A DNA stretch of 20,668 nucleotides. It comes from Seminavis robusta. Its lineage: Eukaryota; Bacillariophyta; Bacillariophyceae; Naviculales; Naviculaceae. The notes beneath the pieces are model-generated. The model was not told the DNA's origin. It searched no databases and saw only the letters and a program-made list of their open reading frames with translations. Both the position numbers and the translations under genes were made by a program. Positions 16,212 through 20,668 of the stretch are shown here, one piece after another; position 1 is the first letter of the stretch, and each line of letters begins with the position of its first letter. The stretch covers positions 1 to 20,668 of the forward strand of contig CAICTM010001925.1 in NCBI GenBank assembly GCA_903772945.1, given 5' to 3'.

Positions 16212-17756
16212 CTATGCCTGGTTGATATACTCCAATTCTGACTGGGCATCCAGAAAACTTCGTGTGTCCACCACACTGACCGAACACCGGCTACAACACA
16301 TCATGCTCCTTGTGGAGGGCATTCTTGGCGACGGCGATACAATTTGGTCATCGTCATTCTCGTTGGCAATGACTCGGGAAGAGGAATTGGTGCCACTACG
16401 ATGATTGTTGTTGCTGCCATTGCCGTTGTCATCGTGAAAGCAGTCAATGCACAGCAGTGGATTGTTGGTGTAGACGGATGACGACGATTTGTTGCTGGCG
16501 CACTGTTTTTTCTTTTTGTTTCGCGACGGTCGCGTGTAAATGAGGAATTGCCAAAATCCCTGGAGGGGAAAAAAGATGGTCATGCAGACAAACACGGGAT
16601 ACGCGGTAATATCCCAAATTTGCAATATTCGTGCAATGGTCCCAAAGAGAAACGTCAAATAAAAGGCTCCACAATACATCAATGCTTGGTAGAGTACAGT
16701 TCGACTGAGATGATTATTGTTTCTGGGTGTTGGTGGTGGACGAGTGGGAGTGTCATCCCGGGTTCTGAGAGCTCCCGAGGAAGGATGTCTTTTCAAGTAG
16801 AGCTGTGGGTCTGTGTTGGAATGGTTGTCATCTTGTTCCTCTATTCTGTCGTGGCCTCGGTCTCGGTTGCTGTCGTCATCATCGTTGCTGTCGTCATCAT
16901 TCTCGTTGTGGTGGTTGTTGTGGTGGTTGTCAACAGGGATCCTTTGTAATCTCCTCGGGGGTAGAAGACGCCGACAGAAGTACCCTATTTTTGATGCTAC
17001 GGATGGTTCCACAGTGTCCCCTGCAGTTGTCGAAGTGGTTTGTTGTAAATGAGTAGTAGCACCCTGTAGATAGGAGGATCCTCGAAAGCGTATTGTTTTT
17101 CGTTCGGTCTGCCAGACTCGCTGGTAGATCATGGCCATGGAAATGGCCAAAACGCCAAAGACAATCCAGACAATGACATAGGAGAATACCATTCTATACA
17201 AATCGGCATGGATGCCTCGTGTACACTCCACATCACTGTCCTCCTTGTTACATCCGGGTGGATAGGCAGCAATCCAACAGACCCAATCGGCAGAATTGTA
17301 GAGTTCCAAACCCAATCCGGCAAGGGCCGTAGTGACGCCCATGGCAAAGGGAATGACAAAGAACCAATGGCGGTGTCGTTGCACCTGTTCTTCTCTCCAC
17401 CCGTATCGAATCACCAGCAAGTAATAAATGGAAAGACTTCCAGTAAATAGCGGTGTCGTCAAGGAGGCAAATTGATCCAATGTCCCTTGTGCATTGCATG
17501 TGGCTTGATTGCCCACGGCAAAGACGGCATCCCCTCGAGGGATTGGCCAGGTACTCAGCACGTACATGCTCGATCCTAGTACGTCGGAACAGCTCATGGC
17601 CATTAAGATTTGATGATAGACAAATCCACGCCGTTCTCGGGATCGCAGCACGTGTTGGACAATGTACAGAGACCCACAGAGGGACAAGAATCCACTGAAT
17701 TTCGGCAGTAATGCCAATGCCTTGTCTTGACTCGTCCAGGTTGGTATTGTTGCCAT
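16212..17756 (-). CDS. Orphan GPCR-like seven-transmembrane receptor, copy A
   Basis: 514 aa without introns. Seven hydrophobic segments lie at about 17-37, 48-69, 97-118, 130-152, 188-211, 353-376 and 385-407. Cys87, before helix 3, and the Cys residues in loop 2 (CWIAAYPPGC, ECTR) suggest the usual disulfide. Helix 3 ends VIRYGW, near where a DRY-type motif would sit. The layout resembles cAMP-receptor-like (Dicty_CAR) or rhodopsin-like receptors, but no close family is certain. The third cytoplasmic loop (about 212-352) is long and rich in His, Asn and Asp. The C-tail ends in a Cys pair and SFLDAQSELEYINQA, shared with copy B. The ligand is unknown. The start ATG aligns with that of copy B. 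Confidence 0.8.
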   Translation of the reverse strand: MATIPTWTSQDKALALLPKFSGFLSLCGSLYIVQHVLRSRERRGFVYHQILMAMSCSDVLGSSMYVLSTWPIPRGDAVFAVGNQATCNAQGTLDQFASLTTPLFTGSLSIYYLLVIRYGWREEQVQRHRHWFFVIPFAMGVTTALAGLGLELYNSADWVCWIAAYPPGCNKEDSDVECTRGIHADLYRMVFSYVIVWIVFGVLAISMAMIYQRVWQTERKTIRFRGSSYLQGATTHLQQTTSTTAGDTVEPSVASKIGYFCRRLLPPRRLQRIPVDNHHNNHHNENDDDSNDDDDSNRDRGHDRIEEQDDNHSNTDPQLYLKRHPSSGALRTRDDTPTRPPPTPRNNNHLSRTVLYQALMYCGAFYLTFLFGTIARILQIWDITAYPVFVCMTIFFPLQGFWQFLIYTRPSRNKKKKQCASNKSSSSVYTNNPLLCIDCFHDDNGNGSNNNHRSGTNSSSRVIANENDDDQIVSPSPRMPSTRSMMCCSRCSVSVVDTRSFLDAQSELEYINQA

Positions 17757-17992
17757 CGTGGTGTGTCTGTGGATCGATCAATACGAGGTCAATTATATCT
17801 GGTCTCCAAACCCAAGGTCAATTGTTGGTGTGGTAGCTAGCGTTGGCCACCGTGGCTGCATGAGCATGGTTGCCACTTGCTTGATGGCCGTTTGCTGGAG
17901 ATCTGTTAGCCGAAGCAAGCTTGAACAGATTCATCATTCGGTGTTGTAGAAAGGAAAAGAACTCGAGTGTCGATTGGGACCATTGATTGAAC

Positions 17993-18072
17993 ACCGGCAC
18001 TCTAAGCAATAACGACAACCTTCCCCTTCTAATACTGCCCTAATGCTCACTCTGCAAGTCGGTACCGCACCT
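17993..18072 (-). promoter_or_regulatory. Conserved upstream block of receptor copy A
   Basis: Three short blocks stand out in the otherwise diverged upstream flank: ACCGGCACTCTAAGCAATAA (17993-18012, 237 bases before the ATG), AATGCTCACTCT (about 18041-18052) and GGTACCGCACCT (18061-18072). All recur in the same order upstream of copy B. They may be regulatory or just residual identity of a recent duplication. Confidence 0.4.
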
Positions 18073-18510
18073 TATCTACCTAAGAACCCGAAATGCCATT
18101 CTCCCAGCAGCAGCCAAAAAGTCGCAAGGCAGAAGATGGTGGTACGGGTGAGGTCGGTACCGGTACGGTCCGAATTTGAGTGCGTGCCACAGCTGCCGTA
18201 CATTCAGCGCGGTCAGATTAGACTATGGAAGACTCGTCACTCGTTTCCAATGGACCAGAAATGGCTGTATTAATAGTGGTGCGGTTGAAGTGAAGTCAAA
18301 CAACAAGGGTGACGGCGGTTTTCAACAATGCAGCCGGGCCCCAACATGAACACTCTAGCTAGATAGCCCTCGTTAGCAAATATCTTGACCATCCAAGGCC
18401 GCCTGTTTCCGTACGTCCACAGAGAAAGCAGATTTCGTCTGTAATGCACGATTACCACAGGCTTTTTGTACCATACCGCTAGATCCATAGCCCTGGCTGT
18501 ATATTGATAT

Positions 18511-19992
18511 CTATGCCTGGTTTATATACTCCAGTTCGGACTGGGCATCCAGAAAACTTCGCGTGTCCACTCCACTGGACGAACACCGGCTACAACACAT
18601 CCTGCTTTTCGTGGAGGGCATTTTCAGCGACGATGATACAATTTGGTCGTTGTTGTCATCGGCGATGGTCCGGCAGTAGGAATTGGTACCACTACGCTGT
18701 TGATTGCTGTTGCTGTTGTTGCTGTCATCATGAAAGCAGTTAATGCACAGCAATGGATTGTTGGTGTAGACGGACGAAGACGACGATTTGTTGCTGGCCT
18801 GATTTTTCTTTTTGTTTCGTGACGGTCGAGTGTAAATGAGGAATTGCCAAAATCCTTGGAGTGGAAAAAAGATGGTCATGCACACAAAGACGGGATAGGC
18901 GGTCATATCCCAAAGTGCAATGGTTCCAAAGAGAAAGGTCAAATAAAAGGCTCCACAATACATCAGTGCTTGGTAGAGCACAGTTCGACTGAGATAATTG
19001 CTGTTTCTGGGTGGTGTTTCATCCGGGGTTCTGAGAGCTCCCGAGGAAGGTCGTCTTGTCAAATTGGACTGTGGGTCAGTGCTGGAATTGTTGTCATCTC
19101 CTTGTTCCTCCATTGAGCCGTGGCCTTGGTCTCGACTGCTGTCGTTATCATCATTCTCATTGTGGATGTTGTCTTTGCCGTGGTTGTCAACAGGGATCCT
19201 TTGTAATCGCCTCGGGGGTAAAAGATGCTGACAGAATGACCTTATTTTGGATGATAGCGATGGTTCCACAGTGCCCCCAGTAGCAGTTGCAGAAGTGGAT
19301 TGTAGATAGGAAAGTCCTCGAAAGCGTATTGTTTTTCGTTCGGTTTGCCAGACTCGTTGGTAAATCATGCCCATAGATACGGCCAAAACGACAAAGACAA
19401 TCCAGACAATGATATAGGAGAATACCATTCTGTACAAATCTGCTTGGACTCCTCGCGTACATTCCACTGGACTGTCCTCTTTGTTACATCCGGGCGGATA
19501 GGCAGCAATCCAACAGACCCAATCAGCCGAATTGTACAGTTCCAAACCCAATCCAGCAATGGCCGTAGTGACGCCCATGACAAAGGGAATGACAAAGAAC
19601 CAATGGCGGTGTTTTTGCATCTGTTCTTCTCTCCACCCGTACCGAATCACCAGCAGGTAGTAAATGGAAAGACTTCCGGTATACAATGGTGTTGTCAAGG
19701 AGGCAAATTGACCCAATGTCCCTTGGGCATTGCACGTTGCCTGATTGCCAACGGCAAAGACTGCATCACCTCGAGGAATTGGCCAGGTGCTCAGCATGTA
19801 CATGCTCGATCCTAGCACGTCAGAACAACTCATGGCCATTAAGATCTGATGATAGACAAATCCACGCCGTTCTCGGGATCGTAGCACGTGTTGGACAATG
19901 TACAGAGATCCACACAGGGAGAGGAAACCACTGAATTTCGGGAGTAATGCCAATGCCTTGTCTTGACTTGTCCAGGTTGGTATTGTTGCCAT
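18511..19992 (-). CDS. Orphan GPCR-like seven-transmembrane receptor, copy B
   Basis: 493 aa from the ATG that aligns with copy A; an in-frame ATG at 20007 would add five residues (MRHTT). It is nearly identical to copy A in helices 1-5 and 7 and in the last 15 residues, with scattered substitutions. Differences are concentrated in the third cytoplasmic loop, where several in-frame indels shorten it, and after helix 6, where GTIARILQIWD of copy A reads GTIALWD (four residues missing). The frame is intact and changes are mostly multiples of three, so both copies appear functional. It is intronless and lies head-to-tail with copy A at an offset of about 2.24 kb. Confidence 0.8.
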   Translation of the reverse strand: MATIPTWTSQDKALALLPKFSGFLSLCGSLYIVQHVLRSRERRGFVYHQILMAMSCSDVLGSSMYMLSTWPIPRGDAVFAVGNQATCNAQGTLGQFASLTTPLYTGSLSIYYLLVIRYGWREEQMQKHRHWFFVIPFVMGVTTAIAGLGLELYNSADWVCWIAAYPPGCNKEDSPVECTRGVQADLYRMVFSYIIVWIVFVVLAVSMGMIYQRVWQTERKTIRFRGLSYLQSTSATATGGTVEPSLSSKIRSFCQHLLPPRRLQRIPVDNHGKDNIHNENDDNDSSRDQGHGSMEEQGDDNNSSTDPQSNLTRRPSSGALRTPDETPPRNSNYLSRTVLYQALMYCGAFYLTFLFGTIALWDMTAYPVFVCMTIFFPLQGFWQFLIYTRPSRNKKKNQASNKSSSSSVYTNNPLLCINCFHDDSNNSNSNQQRSGTNSYCRTIADDNNDQIVSSSLKMPSTKSRMCCSRCSSSGVDTRSFLDAQSELEYINQA

Positions 19993-20217
19993 TGTGGTGT
20001 GTCTCATTGATCGATACAATTAGTTAGTAGTACAAGTTTTCTGGTCCCCACACCCGAGCTCAATTGCTGCCTTGGCGAGCCACCATGGCTGCTCGCTTGC
20101 GGTTTTATGCTTGATGGAACATCTTTCTTTTCTACTGGTCAAAGCAAGCTTGTTTCGGTTTGGAAAGCACCCGTGCGTGTGTCCATTGTCGACGGGACAA
20201 TTGGTTATTGGTTGAAA

Positions 20218-20339
20218 ACCGGCACTCCAAGCAATAATGGCATTCTACCTCTTCGCCTCTTCAATGCTCACTCTTCGATGTTCGGACTTTTCTTTGAAAG
20301 GGCCCGGGACAAGGGCAATTGTGCACCGGTACCGCACCT
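20218..20339 (-). promoter_or_regulatory. Conserved upstream block of receptor copy B
   Basis: This is the counterpart of the copy A block: ACCGGCACTCCAAGCAATAA (20218-20237, 226 bases before the ATG), AATGCTCACTCT (about 20263) and GGTACCGCACCT (20328-20339). Spacing between the blocks differs slightly from copy A. Confidence 0.4.
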
Positions 20340-20668
20340 GGCGGGGGGCACACAGTGCGAAAGCCACGATCAACTCAACCGAAAGGGAAAAGGAGGGTTC
20401 AAGACAAGACGACGGCCAACTGCCAACAGTTTCATGTAGCTGTTTACAGTTTTAACTTAAGTTAATTGACTATCATACTAGCGAGCTAGGGCGAAAGAAG
20501 AAAACTACTAGGCATGTTGCATATTTTACGGTAGATTCCATCACACTAGCTAGTGCCTCGTGTCTGGGAGCCATTTTTGGAGATAGCTCCATTTGGCACC
20601 ACCTCTAATATAGACATCTGACTGCTCTAATAGTGAGTCTAGGCACTGCGTTTGACCAAAAGAGCTTT
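20340..20668. other. Right-edge region without a recognised gene
   Basis: No convincing coding sequence is present. Two perfect palindromes are visible: TTAACTTAAGTTAA (20452-20465) and CACTAGCTAGTG (20544-20555). The second resembles the CTAGCTAG at the edges of the receptor duplication units, but nothing else here matches them clearly. Confidence 0.5.

Larger units (their letters stand above)
16075..18072 (-). repeat. Tandem duplication unit A (receptor gene plus flanks)
   Basis: Beyond the gene, similarity to unit B continues about 130 bases past the stop (GACCATCCAAG-CCGC, GAGAAAGCAGATTTCGTCTG, CACAGGCTTTT) and about 315 bases upstream of the ATG (ACCGGCACTCTAAGCAATAA, AATGCTCACTCT, GGTACCGCACCT). 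Flanks are more diverged than coding sequence, with small indels. Confidence 0.8.
18353..20339 (-). repeat. Tandem duplication unit B (receptor gene plus flanks)
   Basis: This is the second unit of the duplication, starting at a CTAGCTAG also found at the edge of unit A and ending at the shared GGTACCGCACCT (20328-20339). The arrangement is direct, pointing to unequal crossing-over or a local segmental duplication. Confidence 0.8.

Noticed and set aside
17248..17781. Minus-strand ORF of 177 codons overlapping receptor copy A in another frame
   Set aside because: It is a shifted frame of the receptor; the seven-helix frame is conserved between both copies.
20107..20439. Plus-strand ORF of 110 codons at the right end
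   Set aside because: It overlaps the duplicated receptor upstream flank, is not preserved in the matching flank of copy A, and has no recognisable domain.

Overview
The window looks like nuclear DNA from a diatom, probably a raphid pennate; the exact species cannot be read from sequence alone. The signs are short GT-AG introns of about 75-115 bp, a receptor-type nucleotide cyclase fused to a phosphodiesterase (an architecture typical of diatoms), a secreted P-domain/VWD-like protein, a protein made of helicase-associated (HA) repeats, and diatom-style orphan seven-helix receptors next to decayed transposons. No rRNA, tRNA or CRISPR array was recognised.

Left part (1 to about 4.8 kb): transposon debris. 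A decayed Ty3/gypsy retroelement lies on the minus strand and runs off the left edge. It has the order protease, reverse transcriptase, RNase H, integrase zinc finger, and many frameshifts. Its 5' side abuts a plus-strand gene remnant (3191-4382) whose C-terminal GCR1_C-like DNA-binding domain, and the CBF3/Ndc10-like region before it, suggest the tail of a Crypton-type tyrosine-recombinase element. An unrecognised minus-strand ORF (4394-4835) follows. Just upstream of it are a perfect TGACGTCA palindrome and a TGACGC, both resembling the diatom CO2/cAMP response elements.

Centre (5.8-12.2 kb): one large gene, reconstructed here as 23 exons and 22 introns (1357 aa), encodes a two-pass membrane receptor with a glycosylated ectodomain, a class III nucleotide cyclase and a cyclic-nucleotide phosphodiesterase. 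The protein should therefore make and destroy the same messenger. The ectodomain and second helix lie in one 1548-nt exon, whereas the catalytic half is cut into many tiny exons, the smallest 12, 18, 21, 23 and 25 nt. Two of its introns (14 and 16) are about 75% identical over 60 aligned bases, as expected of copied (introner-like) introns. Downstream is a decayed duplicate of one PDE exon-intron-exon stretch.

Right part (12.3-20.7 kb): a secreted P-domain plus VWD-like protein (minus) sits head-to-head with a four-exon gene for a nuclear-looking protein with three HA repeats (plus). Then come two tandem copies of an orphan seven-transmembrane receptor gene (both minus). The duplication includes upstream and downstream flanks; the membrane core is conserved, while the third cytoplasmic loop has diverged by indels. 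A receptor cyclase/PDE and two GPCR-like receptors within 15 kb is suggestive, but no functional link can be shown from sequence.
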